A DNA stretch of 33,288 nucleotides from Leisingera aquaemixtae (GCF_001458395.1 NZ_CYSR01000014.1:1-33288); one strand, 5' to 3'. Counted from the first letter of the stretch, positions 7,462 through 15,359 are shown. Made by a program: numbers and translations. Notes: a model not told the origin generated them from the letters alone.

Positions 7462-8496
7462 ATGACAACAAGACGCAAGTTTTTGCAAAGCGCAGGCGTT
7501 GGCGCCATGGCGGCACCGCTGGCCACCCCGGCGCTGGCCCAGTCCACCATCAAGTGGCGGATGCAGACCTACGCCGGTGCGGCGCTGGCGGAACATGTGG
7601 TGAAACCCGCCATTGACATGTTCAACAAGATCGCCGGCGACCGGATGCAGATCGAGCTTTATTATGCCGATCAGCTGGTCCCCACCGGCGAGCTGTTCCG
7701 CGCCATGCAGCGCGGCACCATCGATGCGGTGCAGTCGGACGATGACTCGATGGCCTCGCCCACCGAAGTCACCGTGTTCGGCGGCTATTTCCCATTTGCC
7801 TCGCGCTACTCGCTGGACGTGCCGGTGCTGTTCAACCAGTACGGCCTGAACGAGATCTGGGACGCGGAATATTCCAAGGTCGGCGTCAAACACATCTCGG
7901 CCGGCGCCTGGGACCCCTGCCACTTTGCCACCAAGGACCCGATCAACTCGCTGGCTGACCTGAAGGGCAAGCGCGTCTTCACCTTCCCGACCGCGGGCCG
8001 CTTCCTGAGCCAGTTCGGCGTGGTGCCGGTCACCCTGCCCTGGGAAGACATCGAAGTTGCCATGCAGACCGGTGAGCTGGACGGCGTGGCCTGGTCCGGC
8101 ATCACCGAGGATTACACCGTTGGCTGGGCCGATGTGACCGACTACTTCCTGACCAACAACATCTCCGGCGCCTGGGCGGGCTCGTTCTTTGCCAACCAGG
8201 GCCGCTGGAACGAACTGCCGGAAGACCTGCAGACCCTGTTCCGCGTCTGCTGCGACCAGTCGCATTATTACCGCCAGTGGTGGTACTGGGGCGGCGAAGC
8301 GTCCTTGCGCGTGAACGGCGACAAGATGAAGCTGACCACCATTCCCGACAACGAATGGCAGCAGGTCGAAGATGCAGCTGTGAAGTTCTGGGATGAAATC
8401 GCAGCCGAGTCCGAGACCAAGGCGAAGGTTGTGGAGATCTTCAAGAAGTATAACGCTGACATGCAGAAGGCCGGCCGCCCCTACCGCTACGGCTGA
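7462..8496 (+). CDS. TRAP transporter periplasmic substrate-binding protein (DctP/TakP-like)
   Basis: A 344-residue exported protein. The N-terminus has a twin-arginine motif (RRKFLQ, residues 4-9) and a hydrophobic region ending in PALAQ near 27, so export is probably by Tat in folded form. The mature part follows the DctP family: the substrate-anchoring region LADLKGKRVFTFPTAGRF near 163-181, and GELDGVAWSGITEDYTVGWADVTDYFLTNN near 197-226, a region that in TakP-like members contributes aromatic and acidic ligand contacts. It presents the solute to the DctQM pair encoded just upstream. A strong AGAGGAGAGG ribosome site precedes the ATG. Three hairpins follow the stop, likely stabilising or terminating the message so that the binding protein is made in excess. 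The substrate cannot be read from the sequence. Confidence 0.9.
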   Translation: MTTRRKFLQSAGVGAMAAPLATPALAQSTIKWRMQTYAGAALAEHVVKPAIDMFNKIAGDRMQIELYYADQLVPTGELFRAMQRGTIDAVQSDDDSMASPTEVTVFGGYFPFASRYSLDVPVLFNQYGLNEIWDAEYSKVGVKHISAGAWDPCHFATKDPINSLADLKGKRVFTFPTAGRFLSQFGVVPVTLPWEDIEVAMQTGELDGVAWSGITEDYTVGWADVTDYFLTNNISGAWAGSFFANQGRWNELPEDLQTLFRVCCDQSHYYRQWWYWGGEASLRVNGDKMKLTTIPDNEWQQVEDAAVKFWDEIAAESETKAKVVEIFKKYNADMQKAGRPYRYG

Positions 8497-8517
8497 GGCT
8501 TCGATTGAAACAACAGG

Positions 8518-8589
8518 ATTTGGCCTGCGCCGCAGCGGGCCAAATTCCTTACTCAAGGAATTTGCCAAAACTTTTGAGGAAAAGTTTTG
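8518..8589 (+). repeat. Three back-to-back stem-loops between dctP and the GS-like gene
   Basis: ATTTGGCC (8518-8525) pairs with GGCCAAAT (8538-8545). CAAATTCCTT (8541-8550) pairs perfectly with AAGGAATTTG (8555-8564) around an ACTC loop. CAAAACTTTT (8566-8575) pairs perfectly with AAAAGTTTTG (8580-8589) around a GAGG loop. The first and second share bases, so they may be alternative folds; the second and third abut. There is no simple U-tail, so processing or partial termination is more likely than full termination. Confidence 0.75.
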
Positions 8590-8613
8590 CGCGCAACAGA
8601 CAAAGGGCCGCTC

Positions 8614-9966
8614 ATGCTCTCCTTCGACACTCTTAAGGACCAGGTTGCCGATGGCACCGTTGACACCGTTCTGGTCTGCCTTGTGGACATGCAGGGCCGC
8701 CTGATGGGCAAGCGCTTCCACGCCAAGCATTTCGTGAACGGCGCCTGGGAGGAAACCCACTGCTGCAACTACCTCCTGGCCACCGACCTGGCGATGGCGA
8801 CGCCGGACGGCTATGCCTCGACCAGCTGGGAGCGCGGCTATGGCGATTTTGTGATGAAGCCGGACCTCGCCACCCTGCGGCCCGTGCCGTGGCTGGAGGG
8901 CACGGTGATGGTGCTGTGCGATGTGCTCGACCATCATACCCATGAGGACGTCCCCCACTCCCCCCGCGCGATCCTGAAGAAACAGGTGAACCGCCTCAAG
9001 GCGATGGGGTATGACGCCATGTGCGCCACCGAGCTGGAATTCTTCCTGTTCGAGAAGAGCTTTGACGAGATCCGCAAATCGGGTTTCCGCGATCTGGCGC
9101 CGATTTCGGGCTACAACGAGGATTACAGCATCCTGCAGACCACCCGCGAGGAGCATGTGATGCGCCCGATCCGCAACCACCTGTGGGATGCGGGGCTGCC
9201 GATCGAGAACTCCAAGGGCGAGGCGGAGACCGGCCAGGAAGAGCTGAACATCAAATACGCCGCGGCAATGGACACGGCGGAATACCACACCATCGCCAAG
9301 CACGCGGTGAAGGAAATTGCCGAGCAGCAGGGGCACGCGGTGACTTTCCTGCCGAAGTGGAGCCACGATAAGGTCGGCTCCTCCAGCCACGTGCACCAGT
9401 CGCTTTGGCAGGACGGCAAGCCTGCGTTCTATGATGAGAGCGACGCGCTGGGCATGTCGGCGCTGATGAAGAATTACATGGCCGGCCTGCTGAAATACGC
9501 GCCCGACTACACCGCCTTCATGGCGCCCTATATCAACAGCTACAAGCGCTTCATGAAGGGCACCTTTGCGCCGACCCGGATCATCTGGTCGGTGGACAAC
9601 CGCACCGCGGGCTACCGGCTGTGCGGCGAGGGCAGCAAGGCAATCCGGGTCGAATGCCGCATCCCGGGATCGGACATGAACCCTTATCTGGCGATGGCGG
9701 GTATGCTGGCGGCGGGCATTGCCGGCATCGAGGAAGGGCTGGAGCTGCAGGCGCCTGCCAAGGGCGATGTCTACCAGGGCGAGACCGGCATGATCCCCTC
9801 GACCCTGCGCGATGCGGCGGCGGCGCTGAAAGGTTCGGAGATGCTGCGCAAGGCCCTTGGCGACGATGTGGTGGATCACTACGTCCGCGCGGCGGAGGTT
9901 GAGATCGAGGATTTCGACCGGGTGGTCACCGATTACGAGATTGCGCGCGGGTTCGAGCGGGCGTGA
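8614..9966 (+). CDS. Glutamine synthetase-like gamma-glutamyl ligase (GlnT/PuuA/IpuC type)
   Basis: A 450-residue protein of the glutamine synthetase superfamily. Active-site landmarks are present: TELEF (E140, E142) and the GQEELNIKY metal/glutamate region (209-214), HVHQSLW (259-265) for ATP/metal, TRIIWSVDNR near 321-330, and IRVECRIPGSDMNPYLA (344-360). The adenylylation-site region of GlnA is not evident. Relatives include GlnT 'type III' ligases, PuuA (gamma-glutamylputrescine synthetase), IpuC (gamma-glutamylisopropylamide) and GlnA4-type ethanolamide ligases, which join glutamate to an amine with ATP. The clustering with two dehydrogenases and a glutamate-releasing hydrolase homologue argues for a catabolic amine ligase, not ammonia assimilation. 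The start MLSFDTL has AAAGGG about 7 bp upstream; an in-frame TTG at 8587 lies inside the hairpin and is rejected. Confidence 0.85.
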   Translation: MLSFDTLKDQVADGTVDTVLVCLVDMQGRLMGKRFHAKHFVNGAWEETHCCNYLLATDLAMATPDGYASTSWERGYGDFVMKPDLATLRPVPWLEGTVMVLCDVLDHHTHEDVPHSPRAILKKQVNRLKAMGYDAMCATELEFFLFEKSFDEIRKSGFRDLAPISGYNEDYSILQTTREEHVMRPIRNHLWDAGLPIENSKGEAETGQEELNIKYAAAMDTAEYHTIAKHAVKEIAEQQGHAVTFLPKWSHDKVGSSSHVHQSLWQDGKPAFYDESDALGMSALMKNYMAGLLKYAPDYTAFMAPYINSYKRFMKGTFAPTRIIWSVDNRTAGYRLCGEGSKAIRVECRIPGSDMNPYLAMAGMLAAGIAGIEEGLELQAPAKGDVYQGETGMIPSTLRDAAAALKGSEMLRKALGDDVVDHYVRAAEVEIEDFDRVVTDYEIARGFERA

Positions 9967-9977
9967 TCCGGCAACCC

Positions 9978-10026
9978 CCGGGGGCCTGCCCCCGGACCCC
10001 CGGAGTATTTTTTGGAAAGATGAAGA
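9978..10026 (+). repeat. Hairpin plus GGAGTATTT...GGAAAGATGAAG element
   Basis: CCGGGGGC (9978-9985) pairs with GCCCCCGG (9988-9995), then ACCCCC, then GGAGTATTTTTT and GGAAAGATGAAG (10014-10025). The second copy is on the minus strand at 26302-26361. The T-run after a GC stem suggests a terminator or attenuator; the conserved tail marks an interspersed repeat family. Confidence 0.65.
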
Positions 10027-10054
10027 GGGCTTTGCCCTTTCCTGGATGGAGTGA

Positions 10055-11443
10055 ATGGCGATGGGCCAGACCCTGAAGTGTATCTCGCCGGTCGACGGAT
10101 CGGTCTTTGCGGAGCGCGAAGTGCTGTCGCGCGAGGACGCCTTTGCGGCGGCGGAACGGGCCCGGGCGGCGCAGCCCGCCTGGGCGGCACGTCCGTTGCA
10201 GGAGCGCATTGATCTGGTGATGGCGGGCGTGGCCGCTGTTGGTGCGATGAATGACGCGATCGTGCCGGAGCTGGCCCATATGATGGGCCGCCCGGTGCGC
10301 TTTGGCGGCGAGTTCGGCGGCTTCAACGAGCGCGCCAGCCACATGGCGAAGATCGCCGAAGAGTCGCTGGCGGACATCGAGGTCGGCGAGGACGCCACCT
10401 TCAAACGCTATATCAAGCGCATCCCTCATGGGGTGGTGTTTGTGGTGGCGCCCTGGAACTACCCCTATATGACCGCGATCAACACCGTTGCGCCTGCGCT
10501 GATCGCTGGCAACACGGTGGTGCTGAAACACGCGACGCAAACGCTGCTTGCGGGCGAGCGGATGGCAAAGGCTTTCCACTCCGCAGGCATCCCCGAAGAG
10601 GTGTTCCAGAATGTCTTCCTGGACCACGTCACCACGTCTGACCTGATCGCGAACCGCGCCTTCAACTTCGTGAACTTCACCGGCTCGGTGGGCGGCGGCC
10701 AGGCGATGGAACGGGCGGCGGCGGGCACCTTTACCGGCGTCGGCACCGAACTGGGCGGCAAGGATCCGGGCTATGTGATGGAGGATGCCGATCTGGACGC
10801 GGCGGTCGATACGCTGATTGACGGCGCGATGTTCAATTCCGGCCAGTGCTGCTGCGGCATCGAGCGGATCTATGTGCACGAAAGCCTTTATGACGCCTTC
10901 CTGGAAAAGGCGATTGCCATCGTGAAGGGCTACAAGCTGGGCAATCCGCTGGATGCCGAGACCACCATCGGCCCGATGGCGAACGTGCGGTTTGCGGAAG
11001 AGGTGCGCGGCCAGATCGCCGAGGCGGTTGCCGCGGGCGCCGTGGCCCATATCGAGACCTTTGCCGAGGACGACGGCGGCGCCTACCTCACGCCGCAGAT
11101 CCTGACCGGCGTCACCCACGATATGCGGGTGATGCGCGAGGAAAGCTTTGGCCCGGTCGTGGGCATCATGAAGGTCTCCTCCGACGCGGAAGCCATTGAG
11201 CTTATGAACGACAGCGACTTCGGCCTGACCGCCTCGCTCTGGACCAAGGATGTCGAGCGGGCTCAAACCGTCGGGGACCGGATCGAGACCGGCACTGTCT
11301 TCATGAACCGTGCCGACTACCTGGACCCGGGCCTGTGCTGGACCGGATGCAAGGACACCGGCCGCGGCGGCGGCCTGTCGGTCATCGGCTACCACAATCT
11401 GACCCGTCCAAAGTCCTATCACCTGAAAAAGGTGACCGGCTAA
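10055..11443 (+). CDS. NAD(P)-dependent aldehyde dehydrogenase family protein
   Basis: A 462-residue ALDH-superfamily enzyme oxidising an aldehyde to the acid in the cytoplasm. Seen in order: APWNYP near 132-137, the cofactor lysine K158 (VVLKHA), FTGS (208-211) of the Rossmann domain, the general-base glutamate E232 in ELGGK, and the catalytic cysteine C266 in NSGQCCCG, flanked by two further cysteines. C-terminal EESFGPVVGIM is also typical. ATG at 10055 has GGAG only 3 bp upstream; the ATG two codons later has better spacing and could be the real start. It lies between the gamma-glutamyl ligase and the Fe-ADH, so its substrate is probably the aldehyde made by that ADH. A strong hairpin separates it from the next gene. 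Confidence 0.9.
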   Translation: MAMGQTLKCISPVDGSVFAEREVLSREDAFAAAERARAAQPAWAARPLQERIDLVMAGVAAVGAMNDAIVPELAHMMGRPVRFGGEFGGFNERASHMAKIAEESLADIEVGEDATFKRYIKRIPHGVVFVVAPWNYPYMTAINTVAPALIAGNTVVLKHATQTLLAGERMAKAFHSAGIPEEVFQNVFLDHVTTSDLIANRAFNFVNFTGSVGGGQAMERAAAGTFTGVGTELGGKDPGYVMEDADLDAAVDTLIDGAMFNSGQCCCGIERIYVHESLYDAFLEKAIAIVKGYKLGNPLDAETTIGPMANVRFAEEVRGQIAEAVAAGAVAHIETFAEDDGGAYLTPQILTGVTHDMRVMREESFGPVVGIMKVSSDAEAIELMNDSDFGLTASLWTKDVERAQTVGDRIETGTVFMNRADYLDPGLCWTGCKDTGRGGGLSVIGYHNLTRPKSYHLKKVTG

Positions 11444-11453
11444 GGGCGGCCCC

Positions 11454-11485
11454 GCCCGCCCCGGCGTCTCCTCCCCGGGGCGGGC
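11454..11485 (+). terminator. GC-rich hairpin between ALDH and Fe-ADH genes
   Basis: GCCCGCCCCGG (11454-11464) and CCGGGGCGGGC (11475-11485) form a perfect 11-bp stem with a 10-nt loop, followed by CTTTG. The short U-run makes full termination uncertain; partial attenuation or a message-processing boundary is possible. Confidence 0.5.
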
Positions 11486-11507
11486 CTTTGCATCAAAGGA
11501 AAACGAT

Positions 11508-12653
11508 ATGTCTCTCGTTGGAAACTGGTCCTACCCGACCGCAATCAAGTTCGGCGCAGGCCGGATCAAGGAACTGGCCGATGCCTGCGCCGCCGCCGGT
11601 ATCAAGAAGCCGCTCTTGGTGACCGACAAGGGTCTGGCGGATCTGCCCGTCACCCAGGGCACACTCGACATCATGGAGGCCGCCGGCCTGGGCCGCGGCA
11701 TGTTCTTTGAGGTCGATCCGAACCCGAATGAGAAAAACCTGGACGCAGGCGTTGCCGCCTACAAGGCTGGCGGCCATGACGGGGTGATCGCCTTCGGCGG
11801 CGGCTCCGGCCTGGACCTGGGCAAGATGGTGGCCTTCATGGCGGGCCAGACCCGGCCGGTATGGGACTTTGAGGACATCGGCGACTGGTGGACTCGCGCT
11901 GATGCGGACGCCATCGCACCGATCATCGCTGTGCCGACCACGGCTGGCACCGGCTCCGAAGTGGGCCGCGCCAGCGTCATCACCGACTCTGTCACCCATC
12001 AGAAGAAGATCATCTTCCACCCCAAGGTGCTGCCAACGGTGGTGATCTGCGATCCTGAGCTGACCGTGGGCATGCCCAAGTTCATCACCGCGGGCACCGG
12101 GCTGGATGCCTTTGCCCATTGCGTCGAGGCCTTCAGCAGCCCGCATTACCACCCGATGTCCCAGGGCATCGCGCTGGAGGGCATGCGGCTGGTCAAGGAC
12201 TATCTGCCCCGCGCCTATGCGGACGGCAGTGACATCGAGGCCCGCGCCCAGATGATGTCGGCAGCGGCGATGGGCGCGACCGCCTTCCAGAAGGGTCTTG
12301 GCGCGATCCACGCGATGAGCCATCCGGTCGGCGCCCATTTCAACACCCACCACGGCACCACCAACGCGGTTTGCATGCCTGCGGTGCTGGAATTTAACGC
12401 CTCGGCGATTGCGGACCGGTTCACCATGGCCGCGGCCTATTTGGGCATTGCAGGCGGCTTTGACGGCTTCCGCAGCTTTGTGCAGGAGCTGAACGACTCC
12501 CTTGGCATCCCGCGCGGGCTGTCCGACCTGGGCGTCACGGAGGATGCCATCCCTGAGCTGGTCAAAGGCGCCATCATCGACCCCTCCTGCGGCGGCAACC
12601 CGATTGAACTGACCGAGGACAACCTCACACGGCTGTTCAAGGCTGCGATGTAA
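11508..12653 (+). CDS. Iron-containing alcohol dehydrogenase
   Basis: A 381-residue group III (Fe2+-type) alcohol dehydrogenase. It has FGGGSGLDLGK (96-106) for the NAD pyrophosphate, PTTAGTGSEVG (143-153), and all four metal ligands in family spacing: D200 and H204 in GLDAFAHCVEAF, H268 in GAIHAMSHPVG, and H282 in NTHHGTTNA. It reversibly oxidises a primary alcohol or hydroxy acid to the aldehyde in the cytoplasm. The ATG follows AAAGGA by about 7 bp. It is the last gene of the RpiR-linked operon and precedes a strong terminator. With the upstream ALDH it would convert an alcohol to an acid in two steps. Relatives act on alkanols, 1,3-propanediol, lactaldehyde or 4-hydroxybutyrate, so the substrate is open. 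Confidence 0.92.
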   Translation: MSLVGNWSYPTAIKFGAGRIKELADACAAAGIKKPLLVTDKGLADLPVTQGTLDIMEAAGLGRGMFFEVDPNPNEKNLDAGVAAYKAGGHDGVIAFGGGSGLDLGKMVAFMAGQTRPVWDFEDIGDWWTRADADAIAPIIAVPTTAGTGSEVGRASVITDSVTHQKKIIFHPKVLPTVVICDPELTVGMPKFITAGTGLDAFAHCVEAFSSPHYHPMSQGIALEGMRLVKDYLPRAYADGSDIEARAQMMSAAAMGATAFQKGLGAIHAMSHPVGAHFNTHHGTTNAVCMPAVLEFNASAIADRFTMAAAYLGIAGGFDGFRSFVQELNDSLGIPRGLSDLGVTEDAIPELVKGAIIDPSCGGNPIELTEDNLTRLFKAAM

Positions 12654-12676
12654 GCAGGACCCCTTGCCAAGCTGCA

Positions 12677-12709
12677 GCGCTCTCCGCCCGGCGGGGAGCG
12701 CGTTTTCTT
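12677..12709 (+). terminator. Rho-independent terminator of the Fe-ADH operon
   Basis: GCGCTCTCC (12677-12685) pairs with GGGGAGCGC (12693-12701), with one G-U pair and two more inner pairs, followed by GTTTTCTTT. It lies 24 bp after the Fe-ADH stop. Confidence 0.88.
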
Positions 12710-12737
12710 TCCGGCACCGCTGCTGTGCGCGGTTGCG

Positions 12738-12953
12738 TCAGCCGCTGACGTAGACCTTGCCCTTGGGGTAGTAGAAAATTTTCTGATTGTGCAGCCGGCC
12801 CAGCAAATCGTGGATACGGCGCAGCGTGTCCTCCTCGCCGCTGCCCGCTGCGGGCAGTGACTCTGACAGCGCGTCGCGCGCGGTCTGCAGGGCGGTTTCG
12901 ATCAGCTCCATATCCGCAACGGACAGTTCGAACATATCGTTGTACTGGGGCAT
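12738..12953 (-). CDS. Small conserved-looking protein of unknown function
   Basis: A 71-residue soluble protein. It is mostly helical and acidic at first (FELSVADMELIETALQTARDALS), has a short flexible link (PAAGSGEED), a second helix (TLRRIHDLLGRLHNQKIFYY) and a C-terminal YPKGKVYVSG. There are no cysteines, signal peptide or membrane segment. GGAG and AAGGAG lie upstream of the ATG at good spacing, and codon use matches the neighbours, so it is probably real. No family was recognised; the two-helix layout could suit a small adaptor or a regulator partner. It is transcribed toward the Fe-ADH terminator and stands alone. Confidence 0.65.
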   Translation of the reverse strand: MPQYNDMFELSVADMELIETALQTARDALSESLPAAGSGEEDTLRRIHDLLGRLHNQKIFYYPKGKVYVSG

Positions 12954-13101
12954 CTGGGCTCCTTCTCCGGCTGGCGTGACTGAACGGGCTGGCTACAGGC
13001 TGCCCCAAGGCGCGCCGCAAAGCCATCGAAAAGCGCCGCAGCCGCCCCGCCCTGCCCCTTCGGCAGATCCGGCTGCACGATTGAGCAGCAGAGGGGGGTG
13101 G

Positions 13102-14106
13102 TCAGAGAGTCTCGCCCAGGCTGATCGCCGGGCACAGCCGGTCAAACACCAGCCCCTCGGTGCCGCCGGTCTCGCGCGATTGCAGGATGATGCCGGCCGC
13201 GCGCTCGCCGATCTCCCGGCGGCAGGCGTCCGTCGTGGCCAACTGCTGCGGCAGCCCCTGCAGGATCTGCAGGTTGTTGAACCCCGCAAGCGCAATGTCC
13301 CCCGGCACCGTCAGCCCGGCGGCCAGGCAATGCATCAGCCCGCCAACGCTCATCACGTCGCTGGAAAAATAGATGCAGTCGAGATCCGGACTGCGGGCCA
13401 GCATCTGCGCCGTCAACTGGCGTCCGGTCTGTATCGCGCTTTCGCCGGAATAATGCTCGATATCGCTCAGCGTCACGCCCTGCGCTGCCAGCCCGTCGGT
13501 GAAGCCGTCGAACCGTTTCCGGGCGCGGAAGTCCTGCGGCATCTTGGTGCCGATAAAACCGATCCTGCGGTAGCCGCGGGCGAGGATTTGCGCCGCCATG
13601 TCGCGTCCCGCCTGCAAATGCGAGATGCCAACGCAGTGGCGCACCGGGTCGCCGTCCACATCCATCACTTCAACCACCGGGCAATCGGCCTGCTGCAGCA
13701 TCCGGCAGGTGGCCTCCGTGTGCTCCAGCCCCGCCACGATCAGCCCCGAAGGCCGCCAGCTCAGCATTTCGCGGATGACGCTTTCCTCTTCCTCCAGGTC
13801 ATAGCCGGAGATCCCCACCACCGGTTTCAGCGGGCTGTCCTTCAGCACCGCGGAAATCCCCGACAGCACCTCAGGAAAGACAAAGCTGTTGAGCGAGGGC
13901 ACCACCACCGCCACCAGATTGACCGATTGCGAAGACAGGGAGCCGGCAATCCGGTTCGGCACATAGCCATGGCTGCGGGCGATCTCCTCGATTTTCGCCT
14001 TAGTCTTCGCGGAGACATCCGGGGCCCCGCGCAGCGCGCGGGAGGCGGTCATTTCGCTGACGCCGGCCAGCCGGGCCACGTCTTTCAGAAGCAGTTTTTT
14101 GGTCAT
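13102..14106 (-). CDS. LacI family transcriptional regulator
   Basis: A 334-residue LacI/GalR-type repressor. The DNA-binding headpiece is at residues about 6-55 (LKDVARLAGVSEMTASRALRGAP, then VSAKTKAKIEEIARSHGYVPNRIAGSL), followed by a periplasmic-binding-protein-like sensor domain: VAVVVPSLNSFVFPEVLSGI, GLIVAGLEHT, RGYRRIGFIGTKM, and CIYFSSDVMSVGGL. It resembles gluconate-type (GntR) members and should bind a sugar or sugar acid. It is divergent from gap, and palindromic sites at 14178-14217 lie in the shared upstream region, implying control of gap and itself. AGGAG is about 10 bp upstream of the ATG. Confidence 0.9.
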   Translation of the reverse strand: MTKKLLLKDVARLAGVSEMTASRALRGAPDVSAKTKAKIEEIARSHGYVPNRIAGSLSSQSVNLVAVVVPSLNSFVFPEVLSGISAVLKDSPLKPVVGISGYDLEEEESVIREMLSWRPSGLIVAGLEHTEATCRMLQQADCPVVEVMDVDGDPVRHCVGISHLQAGRDMAAQILARGYRRIGFIGTKMPQDFRARKRFDGFTDGLAAQGVTLSDIEHYSGESAIQTGRQLTAQMLARSPDLDCIYFSSDVMSVGGLMHCLAAGLTVPGDIALAGFNNLQILQGLPQQLATTDACRREIGERAAGIILQSRETGGTEGLVFDRLCPAISLGETL

Positions 14107-14177
14107 GCCGCCATGCTCCTGCAGATTGCCTGCCGCCGCAAGGGCAGCTCTGCCGCCGCGGGGGTTGATTTCGGCTT

Positions 14178-14217
14178 CCGTTATCGGTATCGGTAGCGAA
14201 ACCGTTATCGCTACCGG
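14178..14217. promoter_or_regulatory. Probable LacI-family operator(s) between lacI-type gene and gap
   Basis: CGGTAGCGA (14191-14199) and TCGCTACCG (14208-14216) form a perfect 9-bp inverted repeat with an 8-bp spacer. In addition, CCGTTATCGGTATCGG (14178-14193) is repeated directly as CCGTTATCGCTACCGG (14202-14217), 24 bp on. This gives two overlapping half-site pairs, suiting cooperative binding. The site is 33 bp from the gap start and 72 bp from the regulator start. Confidence 0.7.
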
Positions 14218-14249
14218 CCTTGATCCGGAGCCACAGCCGGAGATCAGAG

Positions 14250-15278
14250 ATGACACTGAAAATTGCAATCAACGGATTCGGGCGGATCGGCCGCGGCGTG
14301 CTGCGGGCGCTGCTGGAAAGCGGCGCCAAGGATATCGAGGTGGTGGCCATCAACGACCTGTCGCCGCCGGAAACGCTGGTGCATCTGCTGAAATACGACA
14401 GCGTGCACGGGCGGCTGAAGACACCGGTGTTCCTGGCGGACGACCTGATCCGCGTGGGCTCTCACAGCATCCGCCTCACCGCCATCCGCAACCCCGAAGA
14501 TCTGCCCTGGCAGGATGTGGACATCGCCTATGAATGCACCGGACTGTTCACCGCCCGCGGCGATGCGGCCCGGCATCTGAAGAACGGCTCCAAGCGGGTG
14601 CTGATCTCCGCGCCCGGCAAGGATGCCGACCGCACCGTGGTCTATGGCGTGAACCACATGGACCTCACGGCAGAGGACGTCATCGTCTCCAACGCCTCCT
14701 GCACGACAAACTGCCTGGCGCCGCTGGCCAAGGTGCTGGACGAGGCCTTTGGCATCAAGACCGGCTATATGACCACCATCCATGCCTATACCGGCGATCA
14801 GCCGACCCATGACACCAGCCATAAGGATCTGTACCGCGCCCGGGCCGCCGCGCTGTCGATGATCCCCACCTCCACCGGTGCCGCGCGGGCGATCTCCGAA
14901 GTGCTGCCGCATCTGAAAGGCCGGCTGGAAGGCTCCGCCATCCGGGTGCCCACGGCCAATGTTTCCGTGGTGGATCTGAGCTTTGTGCCGGAACGCCCGG
15001 CCACCGCAGAGGCGGTCAATGCAGCGGTGAAGGCGGCTGCCGGTAACGGGCTGGAGGGCATCCTGTCCTACGAGGAAGACCCGCTGGTCTCCGTCGACTT
15101 CAACCACGATCCGCATTCCAGCTGCTTTGCCGCCGCGCAAACCGCGGTCACCGCCGAAGGGCTGGTGCGGGTGGTCAGTTGGTACGACAACGAATGGGGC
15201 TTCTCCAACCGGATGGTGGACACCGGCCGCCGCATCGGCGCGGTGATGGGCACCGCCGGGGTTGCACTGGCCAGCTGA
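14250..15278 (+). CDS. gap: Glyceraldehyde-3-phosphate dehydrogenase, type I
   Basis: A 342-residue cytoplasmic phosphorylating GAPDH, interconverting glyceraldehyde-3-phosphate and 1,3-bisphosphoglycerate. It shows NGFGRIGR (8-15), IND with D36 (favouring NAD over NADP), HLLKYDSVHG, the catalytic cysteine C151 in SNASCTTNCLAP, the partner histidine H178 in TTIHAYTGDQ, and the C-terminal SWYDNEWGFSNRM. Length is near the family's usual 333-340. The ATG at 14250 follows GGAG by 7 bp. It stands alone opposite a LacI-type regulator with palindromic sites between, so it may be a sugar-regulated copy and not the only gap of the genome. A GC-rich hairpin follows. Confidence 0.94.
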   Translation: MTLKIAINGFGRIGRGVLRALLESGAKDIEVVAINDLSPPETLVHLLKYDSVHGRLKTPVFLADDLIRVGSHSIRLTAIRNPEDLPWQDVDIAYECTGLFTARGDAARHLKNGSKRVLISAPGKDADRTVVYGVNHMDLTAEDVIVSNASCTTNCLAPLAKVLDEAFGIKTGYMTTIHAYTGDQPTHDTSHKDLYRARAAALSMIPTSTGAARAISEVLPHLKGRLEGSAIRVPTANVSVVDLSFVPERPATAEAVNAAVKAAAGNGLEGILSYEEDPLVSVDFNHDPHSSCFAAAQTAVTAEGLVRVVSWYDNEWGFSNRMVDTGRRIGAVMGTAGVALAS

Positions 15279-15333
15279 CGGGACCCTCCCGCCCGTCGTC
15301 CGGCCGCCAAGGGGCCTCCTCCCGTTGGGCCCG

Positions 15334-15359
15334 GCGCCGCGCTGATGCGCGGCGCTGTT
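15334..15359 (+). terminator. Hairpin terminator downstream of gap
   Basis: GCGCCGCGC (15334-15342) and GCGCGGCGC (15347-15355) form a perfect 9-bp stem with a TGAT loop, followed by TGTTG. The same stem with the same GTTGGGCC leader occurs after rpe at 22576. The U-tail here is weak. Confidence 0.6.

Noticed and set aside
8614-9966. Annotation as the nitrogen-assimilating glutamine synthetase (glnA)
   Set aside because: No adenylylation-site motif, no glnB or ntr genes nearby, and the enzymatic neighbourhood is catabolic; the general ligase label is safer.
6979-10404. Very long open frame on the minus strand opposite dctP, the ligase and the DUF4336 gene
   Set aside because: It is antisense to clear genes, its translation is rich in H, R, G and Q without family motifs, and such frames are common opposite GC-rich codons.
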